From positions 45,040,440 to 45,104,439 of the forward strand of contig OX485807.1 of assembly GCA_950295325.1 (NCBI GenBank): a stretch of DNA of 64,000 nt, read 5' to 3'. This document shows positions 48,383-59,900 of this stretch, piece after piece. Source of the stretch: Polytrichum commune. Taxonomy: Eukaryota > Streptophyta > Polytrichopsida > Polytrichales > Polytrichaceae. Position numbers and translations under genes: made by a program. Each line of letters begins with the position of its first letter. Position 1 is the stretch's first letter. The notes beneath the pieces are model-generated. The model saw nothing but the letters and a program-made list of their open reading frames with translations, was not told the DNA's origin and made no database searches.

Positions 48383-48850
48383 CTATTTCCGTTTTGCATA
48401 CTTCTTAGATGATTGCGAGGGAGGTGGACCCGGTCGAAGCAAATCCATATAAGAAACTGTCTTATCTCTCTTTCGATCCTTTAGCGGAAGATGATGCGGC
48501 GTCATTCCTCTCATCCGTTCGCGAAATGAAAGAGACTTCAAAGATTTCCCTTCCACCTTCACCTCCTCCTCCGTTTCGTTCGATTTGTCTTCATCCAAAT
48601 CAGCATCCTTCTCCGGCACATCCTCCTGCCTGTTTTCTTTTTTTTCATATTTTTTTTGCTCCTCCCGTACCCTCCACCTCCATGCTTGTGTAGATTGCGA
48701 AAATGGAGTCAGCTCGTAATCATCACTACTTCGATTTCCAGCAGCAAACTGAAATTCCGGCGATGGATTAACCGGAATATGAGGATCTGCTAGACTTCTA
48801 ATTTCCTTATCCCATCCTAATCCAGCAAACATGTCTCTCTCATCTCCCAT
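48383..48850 (-). CDS. Small charged protein of the 24-kb element
   Basis: A 156-codon frame starts at MGDERDMFAGLGWDKEIRSL (an in-frame ATG also lies at 48892). The middle is highly charged, with runs of Glu/Lys (REEQKKYEKKENRQ, DEDKSNETEEEVKVEG) suggesting a disordered or coiled-coil segment, and the end is basic (SSKKYAKRK). It lies between the transposase stop and the right inverted end, convergent with the transposase. No family was recognised. Its consistent composition and its position inside the element suggest a real accessory gene. Confidence 0.5.
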   Translation of the reverse strand: MGDERDMFAGLGWDKEIRSLADPHIPVNPSPEFQFAAGNRSSDDYELTPFSQSTQAWRWRVREEQKKYEKKENRQEDVPEKDADLDEDKSNETEEEVKVEGKSLKSLSFRERMRGMTPHHLPLKDRKRDKTVSYMDLLRPGPPPSQSSKKYAKRK

Positions 48851-48892
48851 TGTGTGCAACTGTATATACAATGATGTTGGGTATGAGTCCAA

Positions 48893-49309
48893 TTTATAAT
48901 CTAATCGGCCACAAACGATAATTGCTAAAGTCTAAGCTATAGAATAGACTCACATATAAGACAAAGAGAAAAGTGATGAATAAAAACCAAGCAAGTTTAT
49001 TATTTTGATTCCTTTGTATTTTGATTGACTCATTCTTCAATTATACCAATCTCAAAAAATCCATTTTCATTGATTTTTTCTTGTAGTCATCCTTGGTTTT
49101 AATAATTCAACCACCTCACGGTTTCCAAACTTAATGAGACCATTTCAAATTCAAGGTTTTTATTTTATTTTATGACCTATACATCCCACGGAAATAGGTC
49201 CAATTTTTTTACTATTATTGTTAGATTTTGGAATATTCTTGGTATATTCTTGGCTATTTTGAAATATCCTAATTTTAATCTGACAAGTTTACTATTTTTA
49301 TTTCCTCTA
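48893..49309. other. Element right arm, non-coding
   Basis: AT-rich DNA between the small gene and the right inverted end. Nothing was recognised. Confidence 0.5.
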
Positions 49310-49369
49310 CGCTCTCTGCTCTCCAAATCTACGCTCTCCGCTCTACGCTCACATACAAGTGTCGTCCCC
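49310..49369 (-). repeat. Right inverted end of the 24-kb element
   Basis: Read inward from 49369 it goes GGGGACGACACTTGTATGTG and then AGCGTAGAGCGGAGAGCGTA. The 20-bp core TATGTGAGCGTAGAGCGGAG differs by one base from the left end. Confidence 0.75.
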
Positions 49370-49378
49370 TTTGCAGAG
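49366..49378 (+). repeat. Right target duplication of the 24-kb element
   Basis: CCCCTTTGCAGAG, identical to 25205-25217. The tnp2 frame resumes at 49379. Confidence 0.75.
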
Positions 49379-52201
49379 AAGAGGTCCAATTGGTCCACTT
49401 GGCCCATGTCACTCATAAACTTCAACTTGCCTCCGTGGCTTGCGACAAAGAAACATTTTATCATCCTTGCTTTAATCATACCTGGACCAGAATGCGTTAG
49501 TGCAGAGAACATTGACATATTTTTGGAACCCCTTGTTGACGAGCTTATGCTGCTATGGCAACATGGAGTACAGACACGGGATGCAGCCGCACATGATGGG
49601 GCAAGGATGTTCAACATGAAGGCCATGCTGGTCATGACAATCCATGACCTGGAGGCTTATTCCATAATCAATGGGTGCACAGTGAGAGGCAAACATGGTT
49701 GTCCAAGGTGTGGTCCAAACTGCATATTGCGGTATTCTTTCAGTTTGGCAAAAAACGTGTACAACGCCCAATACAGACGATGGCTTCCACCTGGGCACCC
49801 ATACAGACAAAATTACCGCGCATTTGATGGAACTGTGGAAGAGCGGCAGGCACCTACAAATGTGACAGCTGCACAAACCATGATATGGGCTGAGGAGCGG
49901 AGGACATGGCTTGCAGCAGGGGGGGCTCCAGCAAGAGAGGATCCAGCTCATCGAACTGAAGTGAAAAGACTGTCCATACTATTTCGACTCCCCTACTGGA
50001 AGGTAAGTTGGTTGTTGGGATTGTTTGTTTCTATTGACACTTTTGTATGGCAGAGTTTAATCGATATGTGCATGGATATCAAACTCAGGATTTACCATTG
50101 AGAGGGAGTATAGATGTCATGCATCTAGAGCGGAACCTATGCTCGAGCTTGTTGAAGTTGTTGCTTGGAATGAAGGACACGGCAGAGGTACGCAAAGACC
50201 TAGAGGAGGAAGGAATTAGACAGAATTTGTGGTTGAGGCGCAGCCGTGTGGGGCCAAACTTTGTGAAGCCACATGCACCATATACCTTCAATCCCCAGGA
50301 AAAAAGGGTGTTCATGCACACTCTTGCAAATGTAATAGCACCAACGGGCTACGCAGCATGCTTTGCAAAGCACGTCGGTCCGAGACGTCTTACAGGGTTG
50401 AAATCCCACGACTTCCATGTCATATTGCAACAAATACTGCCGGTGGTTGTGCGTAACCTCATGGCAGTGGGGCCACGTACTGCAATAATACGACTGGGGC
50501 GATGTTTTACCAAAATTTGCGCAAAGGTGATTGATGTGCGGGAGATGGACAGCTTGAGGCTGTACGTGGTGGAGACCATGTGCATTCTAGAGAGATGGTT
50601 TCCTCCATCATTTTTTGATATATCCGTGCACTTGGTCGTGCACCTTGTTGATGAATTGGAAGTGGTAGGCCCTGTGGCAACGCGGTGGTGCTACCCCGTC
50701 GAGCGTTTTATGTCGGTGTTGAAAGGGTATGTCAGGAATCGTTCAAAGCCGGAGGGGTCTATGGCAATGGGGTACACGTGGGATGCATCGCTTGGATTCA
50801 TTACCGAATATCTGGATCTCTACCCTCACACTCGCAGGCGGATGTGGGATGCAAACGAAGAGGAGATGGTGGCAGGGGAGGTGCTACAAGGCGCCGCCAC
50901 CACAAAGACGCTCACCGACGTCGAGCAGAGCGCCATACACGACTATGTGTTGCACAATTACGAAGCAACACAAGACCTTCTAAGGTAGAGATTGTGGCTT
51001 ACAAACATCGCCATGTTTGGGGTTGCTTATTTGTTTGGGTATCCATCAGCTTGTGAGCCTTGGGTCACTACGTGCAGGAGATGTGAATGGTCGTTTGGGT
51101 GTTGTAACCTGACACTCTTCCATGTGTATCGGCAATGGCAGGGTGCACCAGAATAGCATAGACGAATTGGAGAACAGCAGACGACATTACAGAGAACAGA
51201 TTCGTGGCGGGAGAAGAGGTCGAATGCCCCATTATGAGTACCCCCCACACCTGGCAACAAATGTGCCTGCATTCCCAGCATGGCTGCATGCATACGCGAG
51301 AAATGCTCTGGAAACATCGGCAGAAATTGATGAGGATTTGGTGAGGATCGCGTCGCCTCCATCAAGGCTTGCCCTACAATTCTCGCGTATGTGGGCATAT
51401 GGCAACCATTTCCGGACTGACAACGAGCAGCATTCCAGACAACACTCAACATATGACTCTGCAATTGCGACCATTTTCATAGAGCCGGTGAGGGGGGGTG
51501 GTGTGGGCGGTGCTGTGGCGGAGGCAACCTTGGAATATGTTGGGATATTGAAAGAAATTCTGGTGGTATCTTTCGGCGCATTGAAGGTCACTCTTATGAG
51601 AGCTTCGTGGATAAACATGGACAATGGCGACGGAGCTCCCCGTACGGTACGCGACGAATGTGGGTTTTTTTTGGTGAAGCACGACAGGAGACTACCGGCT
51701 ATGGAGGCACCATATGTGTTTCCATCGCAGGTATCCCAGGTGAGCAGTGTTCTTTTACCTTGGGTTGTCTGTGCGTACATGGCGTCGCTTGCGATGTGGG
51801 AGCTCCCCAATTGACGAACATGCTTAATTTTGCTTCACCCCGTCCATTACAGTGTCAAGAATCCTGGTCCAAAGACACGAAGAATATATTAGGAACGTCT
51901 GTTATATGTGCAGGTCTTCTTCATACCTGATAGCCATGACCGGGCATGGAATGTGGTCGTCCAAAAAGAGGCACGCTCGCATCGCGTAATTCAGGCATTG
52001 GATCCAGCAATATTGAACGGGATTGGTGCCTACAACCCAGTGGAAGCAGATTGTGTGAATGACGATGCAGATATTGCGGAAGGCGTGGACGAGACTGCTG
52101 GAGACTTGGTGGATGCAGCCGATGTGGCACGAGCGGAAATTCGATTAAACAGAGGAGAAATTGCAAGAGCACGTGCAATGGTTGGACGCAACATGAATTA
52201 G
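49379..52201 (+). pseudogene. CACTA tnp2-type transposase, C-terminal part (separated from its 5' half)
   Basis: Continues the gene broken at 25217. Exons: 49379-50002, 50056-50984, 51150-51739 and 51914-52201, each with GT-AG borders and in-phase joins. The first gives STWPMSLINFNLPPWLATKK, LIIPGPE, and VDELMLLWQHGVQTRDA, then the tnp2 catalytic region with NMKAMLVMTIHDLEAYSIIN and GKHGCPRCGP. The second holds SIDVMHLERNLCSSLL and a DUF4218-type segment with GLKSHDFHVILQQILPVVVR, FPPSFFDISVHLVVHLVDEL and VERFMSVLKGYVRNRSKPEG. The third has the DUF4216-type pattern YGNHFRT...YDSAIATIF, YVGILKEILVVSFG and RDECGFFLVKHDRR, and the last starts VFFIPDSHDRAWNVVVQKEA. No stops lie within these exons, in contrast to the damaged 5' half. 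Without its own promoter and N-terminus it is not expected to work. Confidence 0.9.
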
Positions 52202-53194
52202 TGGGCATATAGGACTATAGGACTATAGAGAAGATAGTTGGCAGTCATGACATTTTGTTGGGACAAAAACGGAAGATCGAATCCACGGCTATCGTTCTCC
52301 GATATTGTTGTTTCTAGGAAATGCAAGTGCATTGAACCTCCACAAGCACATAGTTGCATGTGTACGTTGTGGTTAGGGGTTTTTGTAGACTTTGAAGGTG
52401 CTAGTAGTGTACAGACTATACACCAATGAAGGAAGGACAAGGTTTAGTTGACTCAGTGTAGGCAGTTCCATGTGGTATGCAGCCTTGGACTGCCCCAGCC
52501 CAGTGTAGCCATATACTCGTGGTGGTGGTGGCCACAATGAACATCTACATGCCTATTGTAAGCACATGAAGAGGAGTCTTAGCCTCCCATAATATACATG
52601 ATATCAAAATTGGTTTTCTACAAGGAAAGTGTGCAGCCCAAGAAATTGTACACATTCACAGAGCACACTTGTCATGGCATTGGCAGAGAGGTTCGGAAGT
52701 GGGTTAGTTCCCATACATGAATGCAAAATGTAAAAATAACACAAGAGTTGAAGTTGGGGGCGAGAGTGTAGTTCATGGCACATTATGTACAGAGTACTTC
52801 CTGCGCATGCAGACACCAGAGCACGTGCGCATTCGGGAGTGCATGTTAATGTTGGATTCAGTACATGCATGTACACCATTCTTCAGTGCACGTTTTCCTC
52901 TTCAACGCAGAATTTTGCATTCGGAGAGAGGTAGCATCCCAACTACTGTTCATGCCTCATGAGGCATGCATTAGCGTGTATATATGTGTAATTGAATTGA
53001 AGGCAAAACAACGTTCACCGCATGACTACGCATGAAGTCCACGACCAACACAGTTCCCTCGCAGTCTTGCACATTTCACTTACAGTCCATGTGTGCACAT
53101 GGATATTCCCAATACCAAACACTGGGGATTGCAGAGATGCCATGTCTTCATCCACTGCGACACACTACCAGTGGAATGTGGACAAAAGTGTGCA
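52202..53194. promoter_or_regulatory. CACTA 3' flank and right subterminal repeat region
   Basis: This follows the transposase stop. TGTGCA/TGCAC/GCACAC-type motifs cluster from about 52630 to 53195 (for example agtgtgcagcc, tgtacacattc, gagcacactt, gtgcgcatt, gtgtgcacatgg), mirroring the left subterminal region. No other coding region is convincing. Confidence 0.5.
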
Positions 53195-53222
53195 GTGGCG
53201 CAGACCCTGTATTGTAGTAGTG
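53195..53222 (-). repeat. CACTA right terminal inverted repeat
   Basis: 28 bp matching the left terminus in inverted orientation, ending GTAGTAGTG; the target duplication CAA follows at 53223-53225. Confidence 0.95.
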
Positions 53223-53225
53223 CAA

Positions 53226-53892
53226 GTCCAACCAGCTGTACGTTGTTACCTTTTGGTTTTTTCTATATTAAATTGGGGCATATGTTGTGGTATACCAAAA
53301 CCATAATTTTTTTGATCATAGGCCTAGAAGTAGTAGCAAAGTGTTGTTTGAATTGGATTTCTTTATAATGCCCTCTATTGTTGTGTTAGGTATTCAAATA
53401 TAAATTATCAAGATGAGATCTTCAAAACTTATAATAAAAATTACTACTCAAAAGGTAATGACTAAAAATGGTTTTGGACATAGATTTCATGACCTCAAAT
53501 ATTTTGAAGTTCGCTTTCTTTTCATATTCCTTGAATTCATTATAAACTTGAGGGTGAGGTTACAATAATTCTAAACAACATCAATTAATGTAAATCTATC
53601 ATGTTACCCAAAAAAAAAATCAATATATCTACTTGCACACTAATTACATCGTCTTCTAAAATATGTAGACTTTTCTAAAAATTGTTTTGTCAACATAATA
53701 TGCTTACCTTTGTAGATCAATGTGTTTTTCAAATGTTTATGATATTGTCCTTCACAGATTCAATGTTTGTATATAGTTTTGAATCACTTTCACTTAAACC
53801 TATGCATGTTAATGGATTTGTGTACTTGATTATGCTTGCTCCCCATGGTGTGGGGGTTCTGGGTAAGGCATCCATGTGAGCACTAGGAAGTA
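53226..53892. other. AT-rich flank, nothing recognised
   Basis: Short frames only. The last two bases (TA) are the left target site of the Stowaway element. Confidence 0.45.
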
Positions 53893-54176
53893 CTCCCTCC
53901 GTCTCAGAATAATATCATGATTTGCTTAATTTGGTTGTTTTAAGGCCAGTTTGTCTCCACACTTTGTAACACGCTTTTAATGCTGACGCAACACTGTTTC
54001 TCTAATGTTTGTGATTTGTAACCTAGTTCAAGAAGCAGCAAGGAACTTACAAGGTCCTTTTTGTGCACGCCTTTGACTTGTCATTTATTGTGAAACAACC
54101 TTTTTAAGCAAATCAAGGTATTTTTTTGAGACAGATTTTTCAAGCAAATCACGATATTATTCTGAGACGGAGGGAG
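53893..54176. mobile_element. Stowaway-type (Tc1/mariner) MITE
   Basis: A 284-bp element with inverted ends starting CTCCCTCCGTCTCAGAATAA. The ends pair over about 35 bp with one mismatch and are flanked by TA on both sides (53891-53892, 54177-54178). CTCCCTCCGT ends plus TA duplication are the Stowaway signature. It has no coding capacity. Confidence 0.93.
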
Positions 54177-54178
54177 TA

Positions 54179-55101
54179 CTAGGTTTGAATCGTGGGTCAT
54201 GTGATCAAGCCCGTTATCGTAATATTGCTTAGGAGCCCGGATTTGTTCCATGGGACCCCCCGAACATGAATGAATTATTCAAAATTAACAGAGTGAGATG
54301 TTGGCATGTCCATTAGCCCATATTGGATTTGGGAGAAGGCCGGGGGTTGACTACCGCCATCTATCTACATTTTAATAATTCAATATTGGCATAGCCATGC
54401 CATGCTAAGCATTAGTAGGCCCTAGGTGATTGCCTGGCCGGGGTGAGTGTACAACTAGGTTGTTTTAAATGTGCCAGGGTGTACACCTAGATGGGCCCAA
54501 CTACACTACCTCTAATGATTGAAATTGATTTAAAAACTCGTTTAGCCAAAAGGCCAATGTGAGCCAACCTTGTTATCCTCCCACTCATGTGGGACCACTG
54601 CCTCCTAACCACATCTTGGAGCCAATGATTTCTATGACGCATGGATTGTTCCAATGTGTATTAGTTTCAGCATAGTTAATCAAACCTACCATAAGGAGCC
54701 GGATAGGTGGAAAACACACCATGCAACACACCGGGTGACTTCTTGAAAACCCACTTCAACTTGCAAGGCACCTACTACATCAAACCTCCTCCAAGTTTTT
54801 ATTCATTAGATACCACAATGCCATAAAATATCATTTGACATTAACTACAATATTTAGTATAGTCAAGATTCTATAAATGTTACAAGTCGGGAGTAGCAAA
54901 AAAATAACATATATAGAAATATAACAAGTAACACTTATAGAATTCATACCGATGATTAATAACATTTATAGAAATAACACTTAAAATTTTTGAAAACGAA
55001 GAACATAACGTTTTATAAAAATACAAATGATAATATATAATTCAACTAAACTAATTGAAAGAAATAATCTATATAGTAGTAACTTGACAGGATTCTTCCA
55101 A
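54179..55101. other. AT-rich intergenic sequence, nothing recognised
   Basis: No supported gene, repeat or RNA was found here. Confidence 0.45.
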
Positions 55102-55625
55102 CTAAACTAACTGAAAGAAAGAGTCTATAGTAGTATGGCAGGAAGCTTCCAAATGATGAGATGAAACTTCCTTTTGGAGTCCTTGAATGCTCATGATGTG
55201 TGATAGGGCATCATTTGGTCTTTGTTCAAAATATTTCTTCAGAGTCTCTAGAGAACGCGCAACAACATTCAATCCTACAACTTCTTCTACCACATCAACC
55301 ATAACCTCATCAACATCAATTTCTTGATGTTTTGAGGAATAAATATCCAAAAACTCCTCATCGGTAGGTTCATAGGGGTTGTTTAAATCAACTGCACCTC
55401 ATAATTGAGGTATTCATGAGCATTCATCACGTCACCCACCTCACTATCAGATGACAATAATGTCAATTGATGAAGTAGAGTAGCAACTTCATCAACCTTT
55501 ACCAAGTGCCTAGCTTCCTCTATCTCCCTCTTAATAGAGATCGAAAGAACACCCGTGTGCCTCCAACAATTTTGAATTGTCGATGTGGTAACTCCCACAC
55601 ACCATGCCCGCTCAACCATAACAAC
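55102..55625 (-). pseudogene. pogo/Tigger-like (DDE_1) transposase, C-terminal remnant
   Basis: On the minus strand 55619-55383 contains TSTIQNCWRHTGVLSISIKR and then a Leu-rich helical region ending SEVGDVMNAHEYLNYE. This matches the C-terminal part of DDE_1 (pogo/Jerky) transposases, where a valine-x-x-S/T-T-I-x-N-C-W-R-x-x-G motif follows the catalytic domain. A one-base shift near 55380 leads into NNPYEPTDEEFLDIYSSKHQ and then SLETLKKYFEQRPNDALSHI, a typical tail. The catalytic part is missing upstream, so this is a fragment. Its minus-strand tail may have been captured or left by deletion. Confidence 0.65.
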
Positions 55626-55959
55626 AACTTGATATATATCAAAACTGGCACACTTTGTGCATGAAAGTGCACAAAAAGGAAGGATCTCAAGGAGGAAAGA
55701 TCTCTAAATAAGAGAGAAAATTTGACTTGTTCGCAAAGAATATGAGATAAATGTGGTTACATGTTTAAAATGTATGCTCTCATATATTATAACCTTGATT
55801 TCTCAAAATTAACACTTATAAAGGTGCAATCAACAAAGAAGGGAGTAGAGCATGTTATAACATTTAACACATAACACTCACTAGTCTTACCAATTATATT
55901 CTTGTAGGTGAGTAAAATTTTCTTAACATAATATGAAACTATAACGCTTATAGGGGTAA

Positions 55960-56160
55960 CACCAAAAAGATTGGCAAACAGTTGCCTGCATCCTCGTGAT
56001 AATCTATTAATGCACAACTTTGTGTTGGGCGTGCAGTTTCTTTGGTCATGTGTAACCTTTGTGTTCACCTCAAATAGAATCAAAGTTAACAACGAATTGA
56101 AAACTTTCTCAAGGATTTTTTTGCCCCAACTAGTGCAAAACAACTTCCATCCCTATTATT
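55960..56160. repeat. Fragment of the ~5-kb repeat family
   Basis: The stretch 55974-56030 matches 59985-60035 (gcctgcatcctcgtgat, ctattaatgca). The following stretch 56060-56140 matches 60765-60840 (cacctcaaatagaatcaaag, ttttttgccc, tagtgcaaaac). The two matches are adjacent here but about 730 bp apart at copy C, so this copy has an internal deletion. Confidence 0.55.
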
Positions 56161-56909
56161 CTTTAGGTAACTAAGATGAGTATTGGAAGTGGCAAATATG
56201 AGTCCACATTTCGTCAAAACACTTGAGTCAGTCCCCACTTTTGATGACTTTACAGTTAACTCTAATGTGTTGATTTTTCCGTTTCATTTCAATTTTCCAT
56301 AGCACAAAAATTATGAATATCTTTTCTTTGTTTTTTTTTTTTGGCTCTTTATAGAGCATAACGTTGTGGGTAGAGAAGGGTAGAGATGGCAATGTATTGT
56401 AGAATGTCATAGTGCATTGTGTCTATTATAACACATATAATACACATTTTTGAAGAAGACATTTAAAAAAAAAACTATGCACAAAACCCTTGGACAGTGC
56501 CCTTAAATTTAACAATGCACTCCTTCACTCTAGACATTCTCCTTATATAGAAAATTTCATAAATCTATTGGTCTAGACAATCTAGACACTAACTAACATG
56601 CAATAAAATCAATTAAAAAAAATCATAGTTTGAATGTGATAAACCATCAATAATTCTTGAATTTAAGGTCATTTGTCCCCCATCTCGCTTAATTAAACAA
56701 AGAATATGAATAGTGTGTTACATACCAATTTGCAAATGGTAGTAGAACTCATGTGATATCATGTGTCTAATGCTCTCCTTCTCAATTGAAAAATTCATGA
56801 ATATTTACACCTATGTTCATCCTCTTAAAGATTAGAACACAATTATAAGTATCAATTTGCATCATTTTTGTCAGGTTATGTATAGAATTGGGAAAAAAAT
56901 TCAACACTA
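56161..56909. other. AT-rich intergenic sequence, nothing recognised
   Basis: Homopolymer runs and short frames only. Confidence 0.45.
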
Positions 56910-59900
56910 TGTTCTCCATGGTTGCTATGGATCGAGCAATAAACTAAACAAGCATGACTGTCACAATATATATAATCAGGAGAAAACTTCGAGTGAAACA
57001 GATAGAAGATGAGTACCTTTCAATTCATGCACTTTACCCAGAGGAATTGAATATATTTCCATGCCACATCCACTTTATCACTGGTTTCGACCAACCATTG
57101 TGTGACAAGTGTGAATTGTGGCTTTGCCACTTGAGAAAATTTATCTTGTACCGATTTGATAATTTTTTGGATTACAAAATCAATTTTCAAGGACTTGACA
57201 GTTTGCATGCCTTCAATACCCTCTCTAGTTCCAAATGCACAAAGTTATGAAGAACACAGAACAAACTCACACTCAACATGCACACATGTGAGTGGAAAAT
57301 TCAGGAACTGATAAATGTCACACTGGAATTTCGAGCACATAATACATGAATTTTCAACCCAATCACCAAGCTCAACAAGTTGTTTCAACTAGCACATTCC
57401 TGCCATCATTATACATCCCTCAAACACTTACATTGATTATCCCAATTAGTGAGGGTGAGCAAATTAGGGCATGTGGGAAATTAGTGACGGTGGTATTAAA
57501 CTTCTTTACACTATGAAATTAGTGTCACCAAAAGATTTAGGAGGCATTGTTCATAATATTCATACGATTCATACCGGCATAAGTTTCTTCTTATTATTTA
57601 GGTTTTTCCCCATAAAGGTAAGATGGTGGAGGCCTTTGTCAAACGCTAAATATAGAAATAGAACTCAAGGTTGAGTAATGTTATGCTCACAAGCATGTGT
57701 AAATTGCATGTAATAATTTTTCATCACTCTACAAACCCCTTAGAGGACACACTAATTTTCTTGAATTATACGGTAAATGAGCATGTATGCATGATTTTAG
57801 TATCACTCAACAAAGAATTCGGGATTTGGTGACAACCACACTAGTTGGGATAATTAGTGTAGTAGGAAACATGGTTCTTGAATGCACATCCATTTTGAAC
57901 CGGGGGGTCAGTAGAACACAGCATGATGAACAAGAACCCAGTCCAATCTACATAATTCATAGATTTCAGCACAATTCTTACTAATGTAGGGCTACAAAAA
58001 CGAATGTCTAACTCAATGTTCAAGGGGATTAAAGGTCTTGGACCTTGTCAATGCTAGAGGGAGCATGCCACGTTAACGGGAGCAATTCAATATGGAACAT
58101 GAATCTTGAATTTAATTCCTCGATTATAAAACTAGATATTAATAAGTATTTTAAGTAGTTGAGCATAATTCTTATAATAGATGACATCAGTTTTTGTCGA
58201 GTCATGTCTGTAATCAAGAGAGAAATTCAACACATCTTAGCATGGAGTTTTTAACACCATATGATTAGAGCATGAGTTTTGGAACATTGATTTAGGTGTG
58301 TTCAAAATTGACCCTACACTCATTGTGTTTAAATTTTGTTCAATTTAATAAATAATCTTTGGAGGTCAATTTTGAAAAATGATCACATTTACCTATTTTG
58401 AAGTGCACACTCAGATAAATCAATTTTGTCTAGAGCGGGGGGGCGCCTTGGTGGCAGACAACCAACAAGTATGTTCAAAACAAAGTAAAAATTGAAGAAC
58501 CTTGTTTACAAGTCCCTTCCTGAGCTGATGAGCTCTATTCATGTGCCCCTCAATAGATTCAAGAATAAAGACTCCAAATGCTAGAATCGAATCCGAGTGC
58601 TTTAAACTTAATATGAAGTAAAGGCAACTCATAAACTGAGTAATGTTATGCACACAAAAGATTCGCCAAACATTGGCCTGCATTCTAGTGATGTTCTAGA
58701 CGTGCACCACCCGTCGGAGAAGGCAGAGAAGGGAGATGAAGTTTGTACAAAGTTCATGTTGCACCCAACCTTAATAATTCAAGACTCGCAACGCATGGAT
58801 TCATGATTCCTCGTCCACCCAGACAAGCAGCTGGAATCTCTGGAGTCACTAAACATTTCTGAAAGCGAGTGGTTCTCAGTTCGAGGTGCATTAGTAACCA
58901 AGCGAGGAAACGCCGCGTAAGCAGCCCTGACAGGGTGGGAGGAGAAATTTTCGATACTCGAATTTTGAGACAGCACTAAAATACTCGATTCCAAACGCAA
59001 GACTGCCAAACGTAAGAGTGAGTGACAAACGCAAATACGTTGACACGAACCCCTTGGATGCCAATGAATATGAATACATTACAATGATGACGAGAAGCTG
59101 GGGGATGATAGAGATTATAATTCGTGAAACCGTAGTTCGTCTGAATATTTGTATTAAATAAAACACTATTCCAACTTCCAAGCCAAGAAAACAGAGGATC
59201 CTGAATCTTGAGAGCCCCTCTCTTCTTGGACACTGTCTGTGAGTTCATTACCTGAAGAGAAGGCAAACGAGGACAAGAAACCTATCGTTCTCTTGTTTGA
59301 TGATTCTACAACCAAATGGCGTGCGACCTACTTTTGACCACGCAGCTGGGACAACACCGCACCACAAAAAAGGAAATGAACAATGAAGATAGGTCGAGAG
59401 GAGTGCACCTAGATCCGGTATTCTGCAAATCCTGCTACATACAAGGTCGACGAATTGGTTCGGTGGTAGCTGCTGGACTCAAACTATCCACTTAACTAAC
59501 AACCGCCTAATCCAGAGCAAATGTTCAATGCCCACAAGAATGTAAGAATTGGTACGGTAAATAAGAATATAGTTTTACGATGCGCGAGGCATCGGAATGG
59601 GAAGGAAATCTGTGGGAGCTCACGTGAACCCCTGCTAGCACCGCTCCTTCTAAAACCATGAACCCATTCCCCACCTTTCAAGATTCCTTGTAAGTTACAC
59701 TTACAGACCCATTCATCCTGAGTAAACTCTGTTTAATTATAGAAGTGACTATGAAGGACACAGGAAAGCAGCGATCGCTTTCGATCTCTACCGCGACACT
59801 CCTGAGATGAATCATGTGCGTCTAGTGAGGGGATGTGCTTCGTTGGCGGAGAGGCAGCACTTGAGAGTGTCCGGAAGCAATAAAAGTTTGAAGAACCTCT

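Larger units (their letters stand above)
25218..49369 (+). mobile_element. 24.2-kb Mutator-like (or KDZ-type) transposon with cargo genes
   Basis: Inverted ends: inside the first bases, TATGTGAGCATAGAGCGGAG (25229 onward) pairs with the reverse complement of the right end, TATGTGAGCGTAGAGCGGAG, and the similarity continues as GAGAGCG/GGAGAGC microrepeats for about 40-50 bp. A 9-bp direct repeat TTTGCAGAG flanks it. Precise removal of the element and one repeat restores a continuous tnp2 reading frame, which is strong evidence for the boundaries. The element encodes a DDE/SWIM transposase, two small proteins and a methyltransferase-like protein, and contains a palindrome array. Subtracting the nested retrotransposon and solo LTR, its own length is about 16.2 kb. 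Mutator-like is favoured by the 9-bp repeat and the SWIM finger; the KDZ group, also with SWIM and 8-bp repeats, remains possible. Confidence 0.85.
16965..53222 (+). mobile_element. CACTA (En/Spm) transposon, 36.3 kb including nested insertions
   Basis: Both ends begin CACTACTACAATACAGGGTC when read inward, and they appear identical over 28 bp (16965-16992 and the reverse complement of 53195-53222). A 3-bp direct duplication CAA (16962-16964, 53223-53225) flanks it, as expected for the superfamily. Without the nested 24.2-kb element and its duplicated target, the CACTA itself is about 12.1 kb, a normal size for an autonomous copy. It contains a tnp2-type transposase gene (+) and a TNP1/Transposase_24-like gene (-), the standard pair of this superfamily. 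Both are now broken, so this copy is unlikely to move by itself, although its termini look intact. Confidence 0.95.

Noticed and set aside
25229-49359. A 4-bp CAAG duplication as the target site of the 24-kb element, with ends at TATGTGAGC
   Set aside because: CAAG does flank the best-matching part of the ends, but the larger TTTGCAGAG repeat a few bases further out restores the tnp2 frame exactly and fits the Mutator-type length.
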